A stretch of DNA of 37,258 bases from Klebsiella pneumoniae (GTDB taxonomy: Bacteria > Pseudomonadota > Gammaproteobacteria > Ga0077536), in assembly GCA_945861225.1 (NCBI GenBank), contig CAMATU010000013.1, positions 1-37,258 on the forward strand, in the 5' to 3' direction. Shown one piece after another: positions 16,125 to 24,418 of this stretch (within the stretch, counting starts at the first letter, position 1; every line of letters begins with the position of its first letter). The notes under the pieces are model-generated. The model worked only from the letters and a program-made list of their open reading frames with translations. It was not told where the DNA came from and searched no databases. The translations under genes were made by a program, and so were the position numbers.

Positions 16125-17486
16125 CTAACGCGGCGTCGCAAGTAATACGCCACGCAGGCGTGGATCGAATGCATCGCGTACCGCATCGGCGAATAGATTG
16201 GCCGCCAACACTAGGCCGAACATCCCGCACAAGGCCGCCACCAGCGACCACCAGACAACGGGTTCGCGCGCCAACTCAAGGCGCGCGCCATTAATCATAT
16301 TGCCCCAGCTTTCCATGCTCGGGTCGACGCCGATATCGATATACGTCAAAACCGCTTCGGCAAGCACTAGATCACTGAAGCTGAGCACGGTGGTGATGAT
16401 GACCAAGTGAAAAGTATTGGGCAGCAAATGGCGAACCAGAATCTGGCCTGGAGTGCCGCCTAAGGCACGTGCCGCGGTCACGAACTCGATGGTACGGAGT
16501 TTTAGCGTTTCGGCGCGTAACAGCCGGCACAGACTAGTCCAGCCGGTCAGGCCAAGCACCAGACACAGCGCGAGCAATTTCATGTCGGCGCGCGACACCA
16601 GCGACGCAAAGGCGCCCGCCCGCTGCTGCAGCAAAAGGTCGAGAGACAGCGCCGCTGCCGCGATCAACAGCACACCCGGAATCGACGACAACGTGGTGTA
16701 GAGATATTGCACGAGATCATCCACCCATCCTCCCAAGTAACCGGCGGCGATTCCGAGTGTCACCGCGAGCGGGAGTGCAATCAGTGAAGAAACGACGCCC
16801 AGCACGAGGCCCGTGCGGATACTCTTGAGGGTGAGATAGAGCACGTCGCTACCGACTTTGTCGGTACCCAACAAATGATAGGCTGAAGCTAATGCGCAAA
16901 TTAGGCCGCAGAGCACGCAGACAATGCCGAGCACCAGTGCTTGCGCACGCCAGGCCCGCGTTGCAAGCGGTAGCCAGAAATGCGCCAGATTACGTCCGCG
17001 CACCACCGCAATTAAGCCCAAGAGTGCGCTAAACCCAGCCAATCCCAGCAGCCCTCCAAGCGCCCCTCGCCAGCGCAGATCGCCGGCGCGGTCTTGCGCC
17101 GGATCTCGCAGATGCCGCCCGCCATACAGAAGCCGCGGATAGTCACGCGCCGTTTTACCACCCGCTGCGTAGCGGGTTTCCTTCGCGTAGCCATAAGCCG
17201 CGAAAGGCGCAGAGTAGGTGGTCTCGACCTGACTGCGCAGCGGCCACAGCAGCTTGTCGAGGGCCGTAAACGTCTCACCTTCAGCTTTAAAACGGCACGA
17301 ATCAAGCCCAGCAATTGTCACATACACCAGCAACACAATCGCCGCGCTACCGCCAGTCGACGTCCTGAGAACTGTCTGCCAACGTTGGCGCGCAAGTTTA
17401 TTGTGCCTGAGTGACCAGAAGTAGCAGACAAGCCCTGCCAGCGCGCTTAGCAGCGCGACATCGGTGGTCAACAATGCGAGCTTCAT
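16125..17486 (-). CDS. yejE: peptide ABC transporter permease YejE, extended form
   Basis: Second permease of the importer. The C-terminal half (about 230-453) is a standard BPD_transp_1 domain: LGIAAGYLGGWVDDLVQYLYTT by parts, and the EAA loop EFVTAARALGGTPGQILVRHLLPN, which contacts YejF. At 453 residues it is over 100 longer than E. coli YejE (about 341). The extra length is in the N-terminal half: a short TM segment, a soluble stretch with FTALDKLLWPLRSQVE and a Tyr/Arg-rich segment, and two or three extra TM helices before the core. The start ATG 17486 is 4 bases after the yejB stop. Confidence 0.9.
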   Translation of the reverse strand: MKLALLTTDVALLSALAGLVCYFWSLRHNKLARQRWQTVLRTSTGGSAAIVLLVYVTIAGLDSCRFKAEGETFTALDKLLWPLRSQVETTYSAPFAAYGYAKETRYAAGGKTARDYPRLLYGGRHLRDPAQDRAGDLRWRGALGGLLGLAGFSALLGLIAVVRGRNLAHFWLPLATRAWRAQALVLGIVCVLCGLICALASAYHLLGTDKVGSDVLYLTLKSIRTGLVLGVVSSLIALPLAVTLGIAAGYLGGWVDDLVQYLYTTLSSIPGVLLIAAAALSLDLLLQQRAGAFASLVSRADMKLLALCLVLGLTGWTSLCRLLRAETLKLRTIEFVTAARALGGTPGQILVRHLLPNTFHLVIITTVLSFSDLVLAEAVLTYIDIGVDPSMESWGNMINGARLELAREPVVWWSLVAALCGMFGLVLAANLFADAVRDAFDPRLRGVLLATPR

Positions 17487-17490
17487 GGAA

Positions 17491-18474
17491 TCAATTCACT
17501 GCCAAACGCACGCGCGGATCGGCCCATGCATAGGAAATATCTGTCAGCACTAGACCCAGCATGTAGAGCAACGAACCAAGAAACACCATGGCGCGCACGA
17601 TCGCAAAGTCCTGATTCTGGATCGCGTCGATCGTATAGCTTCCCAGTCCCGGGACCGCAAAAAATGATTCCGTGATCAGACTACCCAGAAACAGGCTCGG
17701 CAACGTCACCACGATGGCGGTCAACAAGGGCAACAAGGCATTGCGCAGCACGTGACGCCACAACACCTGATTTTCAGTCAAGCCCTTGGCCCAGGCGGTT
17801 CTCACATAGTCTTTGGAAATTTCTTCGAGAAATACCGTGCGCTTCCAGCGCACGCTGGCGCCGAGGCCTGCCGCCACCTGCACCAACACTGGCAGGGCCA
17901 GGAACTTAAGCGCGGCAAATCCATCGTCATAGCCAGAGATTGGCGTTAGGCGCAGCAGCTTTGCCACAAAGAATTGTCCCGCGATAATAAAAAAGAGACT
18001 GGAAATGGACATCGCCGCCACGCAAGCAAGGGTTATCCAGCGATCAAAATAGGACCCTCGTAGCAGCGCCACCATTAAACCAAGAGAGATTGCGAGCACC
18101 AGTTCAAGCACCAGGACTGGCAGCGCGATGGCCAGACTTGGCAACATGCGTTGCTGCAGATCGTAACCGATATCGCGTCCGCCATCCGAACGACCAAATT
18201 GCAACGTGAACAGGCTTAACGAATTCTGGTAGAAGATCGTCCGCGTCAATTTTTGGGTGCTGGGTGCGGTCGCGTTCCAGAGCAATGGCAGATCATAGCC
18301 GTGCGCACGTTTCCATATTTCAACGGATTCCTGGGTCACGTGCCGTTCGCCCAGATGCATTCTTGCCATGTTATCTGGCGAATTGACCACAAAGAACAAA
18401 CTGAAGGTAAGGATGTTGATCCCCACCAAGATGGGCAACGCATACAGGATTCGACGGATTAGATACGCCGTCAT
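17491..18474 (-). CDS. yejB: peptide ABC transporter permease YejB
   Basis: First permease of the importer, 327 residues with about six TM helices. It starts [20 protein letters not shown], the usual DppB/OppB-type N-terminus, followed by a periplasmic loop (residues about 30-105) and the BPD_transp_1 core with the EAA loop DYVRTAWAKGLTENQVLWRHVLRN given here in part (AWAKGLTENQVLWRHVLRN). The C-terminus TDISYAWADPRVRLAVN is typical. Its ATG overlaps the yejA stop by four bases (ATGA), so the two are coupled. Confidence 0.93.
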   Translation of the reverse strand: MTAYLIRRILYALPILVGINILTFSLFFVVNSPDNMARMHLGERHVTQESVEIWKRAHGYDLPLLWNATAPSTQKLTRTIFYQNSLSLFTLQFGRSDGGRDIGYDLQQRMLPSLAIALPVLVLELVLAISLGLMVALLRGSYFDRWITLACVAAMSISSLFFIIAGQFFVAKLLRLTPISGYDDGFAALKFLALPVLVQVAAGLGASVRWKRTVFLEEISKDYVRTAWAKGLTENQVLWRHVLRNALLPLLTAIVVTLPSLFLGSLITESFFAVPGLGSYTIDAIQNQDFAIVRAMVFLGSLLYMLGLVLTDISYAWADPRVRLAVN

Positions 18475-20627
18475 AGCGCAGTTGCGCGTCGCCGACGTAA
18501 CTGTCCGAGTACGGCAGGGATAGCACTCGCGAGGACGATTAGAAGTATGCCGAGCAAAATCCCGCTCACCGGAGGGTTCCAGTCGCGCTGGCGCGCGACG
18601 CGTAGATCTGGCGCAAGTCGACGATACTTCAAGGTGTTGTGCGCCATCAAATTCGGCTTTGAGTTACCAACCCAGGCGTGCTGTAGCGAATAAGCCTGGG
18701 CGTGGAAACCCCACAACCATGGCCCCTCGCGTCGCACTATTTCCACCATCTCATCAACGACCTGCTGTCGCGCGATCCCATTGGGGAGATTACGCATCTG
18801 GAGGAACCGCTTATCGAATTCTGGGCTGGCGTAATTAGCGGCATTTTCACCCCCGAAGCGCGCCTTACCATTCGGACCGTAGAGCAGGAACAGAAAACTT
18901 TCTGGGTCGGGATAATCAGCATTCCAGCCCCAGCTAAAAATCTGCGCCTGACCTTTCTGCATTTTGTCCTGGAATCGATTGTAGTCCGTACTGCGGATTA
19001 CCAAGTCGATGCCAAGCTTAGCGAACTGCTTACGATACCAGCTGAACAGCGATTTCATGTCCGGTCCTGAAGTCGTCGCATCAAAATACAGCACGAGCGG
19101 TGAACCGGTCGCCGGATCGGTGCCGTTCGGATAGCCTGCCGTTTGCAAAATCGACTTTGCTTCCGCCACAGATCTGCGCCTGGCATAGCCGTCGCGCCAG
19201 GTGTAGACCAGCGGATTGATTCCGCGCGCTCCCGCGCGGTGGCCGAAAATACCCGGCGGCAGCGGTCCTTGCGCGGGGATTCCCCGTCCGTTACCAAAAA
19301 TCGAAATCATCTCTTCGAAATCGACGGCGATCGCGATCGCGCGACGAAGCAGGATTGCACGCTCACTAGCGCCGCCCACGACTGGATCCAGCATGTTGAA
19401 TCCGATGTAGCTGATGGAGAGCTGGGTCGCCACGCTGAGTTGAATGTCGCGTGCCTCCATCAGCGGGGTCAGCTCAGGCTGGCCCTGCGAATTAAAACGC
19501 ACCGCCTGGTCGAAACCATCCGGCGCGATCGCGGAACTGTCGTAATACCCTTGCAGGAATTTGTTCCATTCAGGGATATTTTCCTTCTCCAGGACAAAGC
19601 GAATTTCATCAATCATTGGCAGGCGGACCCCTGCGTCCGCGAGAAATCCTAGCGAAGCATCTTCTGCGCTACCTTCTGTCGGAAAGAATTCGCGGTGAAA
19701 ATTCGAATTGCGGCGTAACACCATACGTCGATTTGGATTGTTTTCTTTAAGCTGGTAGGGACCAGTGCCGAGCGGATGCCAGTCGAGCGATAAATTCTTT
19801 TCAGCCATACCTGCCTGCGCATAAAACGCATCTGCTTCCCACGGTACCGGGGCAAAGAATGGCAAGGCTAACCAGTAGTTAAATTGTGGATATTTCTCGG
19901 CCAAGGTGATCTCGAAGGTGTACCGATCAATAACTCTGGCGCCCGGCAAATCAAAGGCTCGTAGATCAAGATACGCCTGGTCTGCCGGGGCCAAATCATT
20001 TAGATGCCGCGCAAGATCTTTAAGACCAAGGATGTAGCGGCTCATCAGGCCGAAAATCGGTGAGTGCAGCCGAGGGTGCGCGAGACGTTTGATCTGGTAG
20101 ACGTAATCTTCCGCGATCAATTCGCGGGTCCCAGTTTCCGGGAACCCCTCCACACCAGAAATCTTTCTGAGCTCCTCGCGATGCATGTCGTGATAGCGCA
20201 GCTTGCCGCGCTGATCTCGTGCGAGTGCAGGATGCGGCGCATAGCGAATTCCAGGCTGTAAGGTCAGGCGGTAGACAACCCGCGCGATGAGCGCATCTGC
20301 CGCATCACTTGGGAGCTCGCGCCCCGCGGCGTCAAAATAGGCCGCAGTAGGAACTGCGAGTACCGTCAAGGGAACCAATTCGTACGGTCGCTTAAGAAAG
20401 TGATACTGCAGTGGTGGCTCGTAAATGTGCCCGGTAAACAACCATTCGTTCTCGCTGTACGCCGAAACTGGATCGAGATGCTTAGGGCGCTCCTGAAAGG
20501 TTGTGAAGAATATCGACTGCGCGCGCTCGGCTGCTGAGTAAGGCGCGTTCCAGGGTTCCACCGCACTGCTATTTTGGGCGGCCCACCCCGCGGCGAAAGC
20601 GAGTATCAGTCGGCCTGGTCTGCGCAT
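18471..20627 (-). CDS. yejA: peptide ABC transporter substrate-binding protein YejA with C-terminal membrane anchor
   Basis: Periplasmic SBP_bac_5 (cluster C) binding protein that captures peptides and passes them to YejB/YejE. From ATG 20627 it has 718 residues; a TTG at 20654 adds nine. An N-terminal signal ([17 protein letters not shown]) is followed by the mature domain, with [30 protein letters not shown] and [16 protein letters not shown]. The last 30 or so residues form a hydrophobic helix ([20 protein letters not shown]) and an Arg-rich tail ([10 protein letters not shown]), which would tether the protein to the inner membrane with an N-out topology. E. coli YejA, about 600 residues, lacks this. 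It is the first gene of the yejABEF-MATE unit, divergent from fabI across about 200 bases. Confidence 0.9.
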   Translation of the reverse strand: MRRPGRLILAFAAGWAAQNSSAVEPWNAPYSAAERAQSIFFTTFQERPKHLDPVSAYSENEWLFTGHIYEPPLQYHFLKRPYELVPLTVLAVPTAAYFDAAGRELPSDAADALIARVVYRLTLQPGIRYAPHPALARDQRGKLRYHDMHREELRKISGVEGFPETGTRELIAEDYVYQIKRLAHPRLHSPIFGLMSRYILGLKDLARHLNDLAPADQAYLDLRAFDLPGARVIDRYTFEITLAEKYPQFNYWLALPFFAPVPWEADAFYAQAGMAEKNLSLDWHPLGTGPYQLKENNPNRRMVLRRNSNFHREFFPTEGSAEDASLGFLADAGVRLPMIDEIRFVLEKENIPEWNKFLQGYYDSSAIAPDGFDQAVRFNSQGQPELTPLMEARDIQLSVATQLSISYIGFNMLDPVVGGASERAILLRRAIAIAVDFEEMISIFGNGRGIPAQGPLPPGIFGHRAGARGINPLVYTWRDGYARRRSVAEAKSILQTAGYPNGTDPATGSPLVLYFDATTSGPDMKSLFSWYRKQFAKLGIDLVIRSTDYNRFQDKMQKGQAQIFSWGWNADYPDPESFLFLLYGPNGKARFGGENAANYASPEFDKRFLQMRNLPNGIARQQVVDEMVEIVRREGPWLWGFHAQAYSLQHAWVGNSKPNLMAHNTLKYRRLAPDLRVARQRDWNPPVSGILLGILLIVLASAIPAVLGQLRRRRATAL

Positions 20628-20825
20628 GGCGCGGACCCAATTTCCAATTCTCAATGCCTTCTGCCCCTAGCTACTTTTCGTGCGCGCCTACAGTATTTGG
20701 TTGATGCAAAGACGTGCCCTTTGAATACGGGACAGGATACTCCACGGCACTGTACACTTTGCTCGCCTGCCAGCAACAGCGGGGCACCAGAATCCACTCA
20801 AATCTCGACAGAGGGAACGCGCGTC

Positions 20826-21611
20826 ATGGGAATACTAGAGGGGAAAAAAGCTCTCATCGTCGGTGTGGCGAGCAACAAATCCATTGCCTGGGGAATTGCA
20901 CAGGCGATGCGGCGCGAAGGTGCGGAACTGGCGTTCACCTATCAGAACGAGCGGCTGCGCTCCCGTGTGGAAGACTTCGCCGCCGAATGTGGATCAGAGA
21001 TCGCGCTGCCGTGCGAAGTTCAAAGCGACGAGGAAATTCAAAACGTCTTCAATCTACTGGACGACTACTGGGATCATCTCGATATTCTGGTTCATTCGAT
21101 TGCGTATGCACCACGTGAAGAGCTGCAGGGAGAGTATCTCGAGTCGGTAACCCGCGAAGGGTTTCGGGTCGCCCATGAAATAAGTTCCTACAGTTTCGCA
21201 GCCCTTGGCAACGCGGCACGGCGCCTGATGCAAGGTCGCAAGGGTGCGATGCTAACCTTAAGTTATCTCGGTGCGGTACGCACAATGCCGAGCTATAACG
21301 TGATGGGTCTCGCTAAAGCGAGCCTGGAGGCCAATGTACGTTACATGGCCGAGAGCCTGGGGCCGGAAGGCATTCGGGTAAATGCCATTTCCGCCGGTCC
21401 TATTCGAACCTTGGCCGCCTCGGGCATTAAGGACATGCGAAAGTTTCTTGAGCACGTAGAAAAGGCCGCGCCACTACGCCGCAACATCACCATTGAAGAA
21501 GTCGGCAATGTGGCAGCGTTCCTGTGTTCGGATATGGCTTCAGCCATCACCGGCGAGATAACTTACGCCGATGGCGGCTATAGCATCATGGGAATGACGG
21601 GGATGAACTGA
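20826..21611 (+). CDS. fabI: enoyl-[acyl-carrier-protein] reductase (NADH) FabI
   Basis: Short-chain dehydrogenase fold enzyme that reduces trans-2-enoyl-ACP in the last step of each fatty-acid elongation cycle. The 261 residues align closely with E. coli Fab[14 protein letters not shown] (cofactor loop), [10 protein letters not shown] with Y147, catalytic Y157 and K164 (YNVMGLAK), and [14 protein letters not shown]. At position 93, Gly in E. coli FabI and a site of triclosan-resistance mutations, this protein has Ala (HSIAYAP). ATG 20826 has GAGGGA about 9 bases upstream; the open frame extends back to 20574, but that overlaps the divergent yejA. The next gene, ppiD, is convergent. The 215-base gap holds the repeat described at 21677. 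Confidence 0.97.
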   Translation: MGILEGKKALIVGVASNKSIAWGIAQAMRREGAELAFTYQNERLRSRVEDFAAECGSEIALPCEVQSDEEIQNVFNLLDDYWDHLDILVHSIAYAPREELQGEYLESVTREGFRVAHEISSYSFAALGNAARRLMQGRKGAMLTLSYLGAVRTMPSYNVMGLAKASLEANVRYMAESLGPEGIRVNAISAGPIRTLAASGIKDMRKFLEHVEKAAPLRRNITIEEVGNVAAFLCSDMASAITGEITYADGGYSIMGMTGMN

Positions 21612-21676
21612 GACCGCGCCAGGACCAGCTGTTACAGAATTCTGGAGCTCTGTAGTGGCCGGTCGCGGTTCGCTTA

Positions 21677-21820
21677 AGGACACCTCTAAAGATTCGATCA
21701 AGACGATGCTGGCAAGGCGCAAGCGGACGAAAAAGCCGAGTTTACAGGGAGTAAATGAGCATTTTGAGCCCGCTTGCAACGCAGCCAGCGCGCCTTCAGC
21801 GGATTTTTAGAGGTGCCCTA
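21677..21820. mobile_element. MITE-like or IS-remnant element with terminal inverted repeats
   Basis: Terminal inverted repeats of about 20 bases (21676-21695 and 21801-21820) match at about 16 of 20 positions and share the core CACCTCTAAA / TTTAGAGGTG. They enclose about 105 bases without a complete gene; a short minus-strand frame inside reads LGFFVRLRLASIV and looks like a leftover of a transposase end. GG(G)CACCTCTAAA termini resemble those of IS5-group elements, but I could not check this. The right repeat runs into ppiD and provides its TAG stop. No clear target-site duplication is visible. Confidence 0.6.
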
Positions 21821-23719
21821 AAGCTTTTCGGGATGGACAGAGATTTTTGCGGAAGACTTAAGGGCGGAGACAAAATCCTGCCAAGCAGCGATTGAGCGTG
21901 CCTGGAACAATTGCTGCTTAAGGCGAGGCGCGGCGGCGGCTTCTGCCGTGCTCGCCGGAGCTGTCGGCTTGGAGACTTCGACCAGTGCATAATTGCCGTT
22001 CCCGAATTCAACGCCAAGATGAGCCTTGTCATCAGCTTTTTCGACCGGTGCTTTAAAGGCGGCTCGCAATACTGCGCGGTTCAGTCGCGGATCTTCACGA
22101 CCAGCGTCTTTGAAGTCTTCCCACTTGAGTCCAGCCTCTGCGGAAATTTTGGAACCCGCCTCGCCTTTTTTCAGGCGCGCCAGAAGCTCTTCTCCACGCG
22201 CCTTGGCTGCATCGCGCACATGACGCGACTGCAATTCGGCGACTACCGCGGCTTGTACCTGATCCAGACTTGGTAAGTGTGATGGTTCGTATTGGGTAAC
22301 TCGCACCGCGACAATCCTATTGTCACCAATTTCGACCGGGGTGCTCGCCAATCCCTGGGTAAGGACTTCTGGCTCCCACACTGCATCCGCTACCGCCGAA
22401 CTAAACATGGCGGCAACTTCTGCCCGTGACTGCAGGCTCGCAGTCTCGATTTTCATCGCGAGTTGTTCCGCAGCTTCGGCGAGCGAATCCGGATGTTCGT
22501 AAATAGTATCGCTGAAGCGCTCGGCCGTTTCGTAGTAAAGTTCTTCAGCTTTCTCGTGACGGACTTTTTGTTCAACTTCCGAGCGCACTTCTGCCAACGG
22601 GGTAACCCCGCCCGGTTTGATTTCTACCAACCTAATAATGTGATAACCGAAGCTTGTTTTAATGGGTTCGCTGAGATCGTCGACCTGCATGCTGAAAACC
22701 GCCTGCTCAAATTCAGGCGCCATCACGCCGCGCCCAAATAAGCCGGTCGCACCACCCTCTGCACGCGAGCCGATATCGTCCGATTGGGCCTTGGCGACCT
22801 CGGCGAACGGTTTACCGTCGAGTACCAATTTTCGGAGCTCTGCGGCTTTTTGCTTGGCCGCAGCATCTTCGGCGCTCGTCGCGTCGGCCTTGAGTTGGAC
22901 CAGAATGTGGCTTGCGTTGCGTTGCTCTTCGATCGTGAAATCGGCCTTATGAGTAGCGTAGTACTGTTGCAACTCTTGATCAGAAACCGTGACACCGGGC
23001 GCGAGATCTTCCAGCTTCAGCTCAACAAACTCGAGCGCAACTTTGTCTTCAACGCGATAGTCTTCTTGGTGTGCGGCAAAATACGAACTCACGTCCTGTT
23101 CGGAGATCGTCTCCTTCGCGCTATCAGTGGGCACGATCACCGCATAACCTACTGTCCGCGTCTCGCCCTCAAGTTGCTCTACGCGCGCGAGTTCCTGCGG
23201 CGTAATAAAGGCTGACGCAACGACTCCCGTGCGGAGTTGCTGAAGCGCCAAATCCTTGCGGGCCTGTGCTTCGTAGGCCTGCTCGCTGAAACCGAGCGCG
23301 CTTGTTACTTGCGTATAGCGTTCGCTGGAAAATTTGCCATCAACCTGAAAATTCGGTGAAGTTTTCAAAAATTCTGCAACCTGCTCCGGACTTAAACGGA
23401 GTCGTGCGCGATCGACATTCTGGGTAAGCACGCGTTCCTCAACCAAATAATCGAGGGCTTTTCGCTTCGTAGCGTCTTGTGACCACACCGTAGAGTCGAA
23501 TGCATCGCCCAATTCTGCTTGCGCGCGCTGGCGCAGACGTTGAAAAGTTGCCTGATATTCTGAGAGTTCGATCTCGTCGCCATTAATTTCGGCGACGACG
23601 ACCTTGCGTGCCTCGTTCAGGTAGGATTCCACCCCCCAAACCGCAAAAGTAAGGCAAAGAAACAGGACTATGATTACGGCGATGGCGCCCTGGGCCCGTT
23701 CGCGAATGGACTGCAACAT
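21818..23719 (-). CDS. ppiD: periplasmic folding chaperone PpiD (SurA_N / parvulin domain)
   Basis: Inner-membrane-anchored periplasmic chaperone that assists proteins leaving the Sec translocon. It has 633 residues, close to the E. coli length (623). Order: one N-terminal TM helix (about 12-32, AIAVIIVLFLCLTFAVWGV), a SurA_N-type chaperone region up to about 230, one parvulin-like domain (about 260-360, from NASHILVQLKA to FGYHIIRLVEIKPG), and a C-terminal domain. The C-terminus ends SAKISVHPEKL, and its TAG lies inside the inverted repeat of the adjoining element, so the native end may have been altered. The start ATG 23719 is clear. It follows the hupB/tRNA cluster, as in Pseudomonas. Confidence 0.95.
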   Translation of the reverse strand: MLQSIRERAQGAIAVIIVLFLCLTFAVWGVESYLNEARKVVVAEINGDEIELSEYQATFQRLRQRAQAELGDAFDSTVWSQDATKRKALDYLVEERVLTQNVDRARLRLSPEQVAEFLKTSPNFQVDGKFSSERYTQVTSALGFSEQAYEAQARKDLALQQLRTGVVASAFITPQELARVEQLEGETRTVGYAVIVPTDSAKETISEQDVSSYFAAHQEDYRVEDKVALEFVELKLEDLAPGVTVSDQELQQYYATHKADFTIEEQRNASHILVQLKADATSAEDAAAKQKAAELRKLVLDGKPFAEVAKAQSDDIGSRAEGGATGLFGRGVMAPEFEQAVFSMQVDDLSEPIKTSFGYHIIRLVEIKPGGVTPLAEVRSEVEQKVRHEKAEELYYETAERFSDTIYEHPDSLAEAAEQLAMKIETASLQSRAEVAAMFSSAVADAVWEPEVLTQGLASTPVEIGDNRIVAVRVTQYEPSHLPSLDQVQAAVVAELQSRHVRDAAKARGEELLARLKKGEAGSKISAEAGLKWEDFKDAGREDPRLNRAVLRAAFKAPVEKADDKAHLGVEFGNGNYALVEVSKPTAPASTAEAAAAPRLKQQLFQARSIAAWQDFVSALKSSAKISVHPEKL

Positions 23720-23861
23720 GATAGTAAAACCTTAGCAGCAAGAGGACTCAGGCGAGCACAGCTATTCCCGCCATGGACGGTGAATTTTACACAAACAGTC
23801 TGCTGAGTTTGCGTCGCGCATGTACCGCACCGATGCAGCACCTGCGAGACGACTGGAGGAT

Positions 23862-23938
23862 TGGCGGAGTGGACGGGGCTCGAACCCGCGACCCCCGGCG
23901 TGACAGGCCGGTATTCTAACCAACTGAACTACCACTCC
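23862..23938 (-). tRNA. tRNA-Asp (GTC)
   Basis: On the minus strand GGAGTGG pairs with CCACTCC to close the acceptor stem, followed by discriminator G and an encoded CCA (23864-23862). The anticodon arm CCGGCCTGTCACGCCGG carries GTC, and the T-arm reads GGGTTCGAGCC. Length is 77 bases with CCA. It lies 13 bases downstream of tRNA-Val, probably on the same transcript. Confidence 0.97.
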
Positions 23939-23951
23939 GATGTCTCTAACC

Positions 23952-24027
23952 TGGTGGGTGCTGAGGGGTTCGAACCCACGACCTTCGCCTTGTAAGGGCG
24001 ACGCTCTTCCAACTGAGCTAAGCACCC
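23952..24027 (-). tRNA. tRNA-Val (TAC)
   Basis: The acceptor stem GGGTGCT/AGCACCC, discriminator A and encoded CCA are all visible on the minus strand. The anticodon arm CGCCCTTACAAGGCG has anticodon TAC, and the T-arm is GGGTTCGAACCC. Length is 76 bases with CCA. Its 5' end is 10 bases after the hupB stop, so it may be processed from the hupB read-through transcript; I see no separate promoter. Confidence 0.97.
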
Positions 24028-24037
24028 AAGGAGCCCG

Positions 24038-24310
24038 TCAGTTTAAGGCATCCTTTAGGGCTTTTCCAGGTTTGAAGCCTAAGGATTTGGAGGCTTCAAT
24101 GTTGATCGCGTCACCCGTCCGCGGGTTACGTCCAATACGTGCTGCCCGCTCACGCACGGTAAATGTCCCAAAGCCGGACAAGGTCACTACTTCATTTTTC
24201 TTCAATGCCGCGACTATCGCGTCAGTTACCGCATCGACCGCACGGGCGGCTGAGGCTCGTGACAAATCCGCAGATACCGCCACCGCGTCAACCAATTCTG
24301 TTTTGTTCAT
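24038..24310 (-). CDS. hupB: DNA-binding protein HU-beta
   Basis: A 90-residue nucleoid protein that bends DNA without sequence preference. MNKTELVDAVAVSADLSRA is the canonical start; the beta-arm signature reads GFGTFTVRERAARIGRNPRTG, with the intercalating Pro in RNPRTG. The C-terminus KALKDALN is typical. A strong AAGGAGG site lies 7 bases before ATG 24310. Its position just after lon and before ppiD is the conserved gammaproteobacterial location of hupB. Confidence 0.97.
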   Translation of the reverse strand: MNKTELVDAVAVSADLSRASAARAVDAVTDAIVAALKKNEVVTLSGFGTFTVRERAARIGRNPRTGDAINIEASKSLGFKPGKALKDALN

Positions 24311-24329
24311 TGATGCCCTCCTTCTTTTA

Positions 24330-24358
24330 ATTTCTGTGCATCAGCCATTGTCTGTCAA
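24330..24358 (-). promoter_or_regulatory. candidate hupB promoter
   Basis: A perfect TTGACA lies on the minus strand at 24358-24353. At 17 bases the -10 would be AGAAAT (24335-24330), a weak match; an A-rich stretch continues downstream. It lies about 43 bases before the hupB ATG, a reasonable distance. Only the -35 is convincing. Confidence 0.35.
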
Positions 24359-24418
24359 AGTTCCGATGTTGTGCCGTAGTCTCTCGCGCGACTAGGCGCC
24401 GTGTGCGGCGGTAAAGTT

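Noticed and set aside
23862-24027. tRNA pair as an island attachment site
   Set aside because: No integrase, partial tRNA copy or composition change follows; the block is conserved core.
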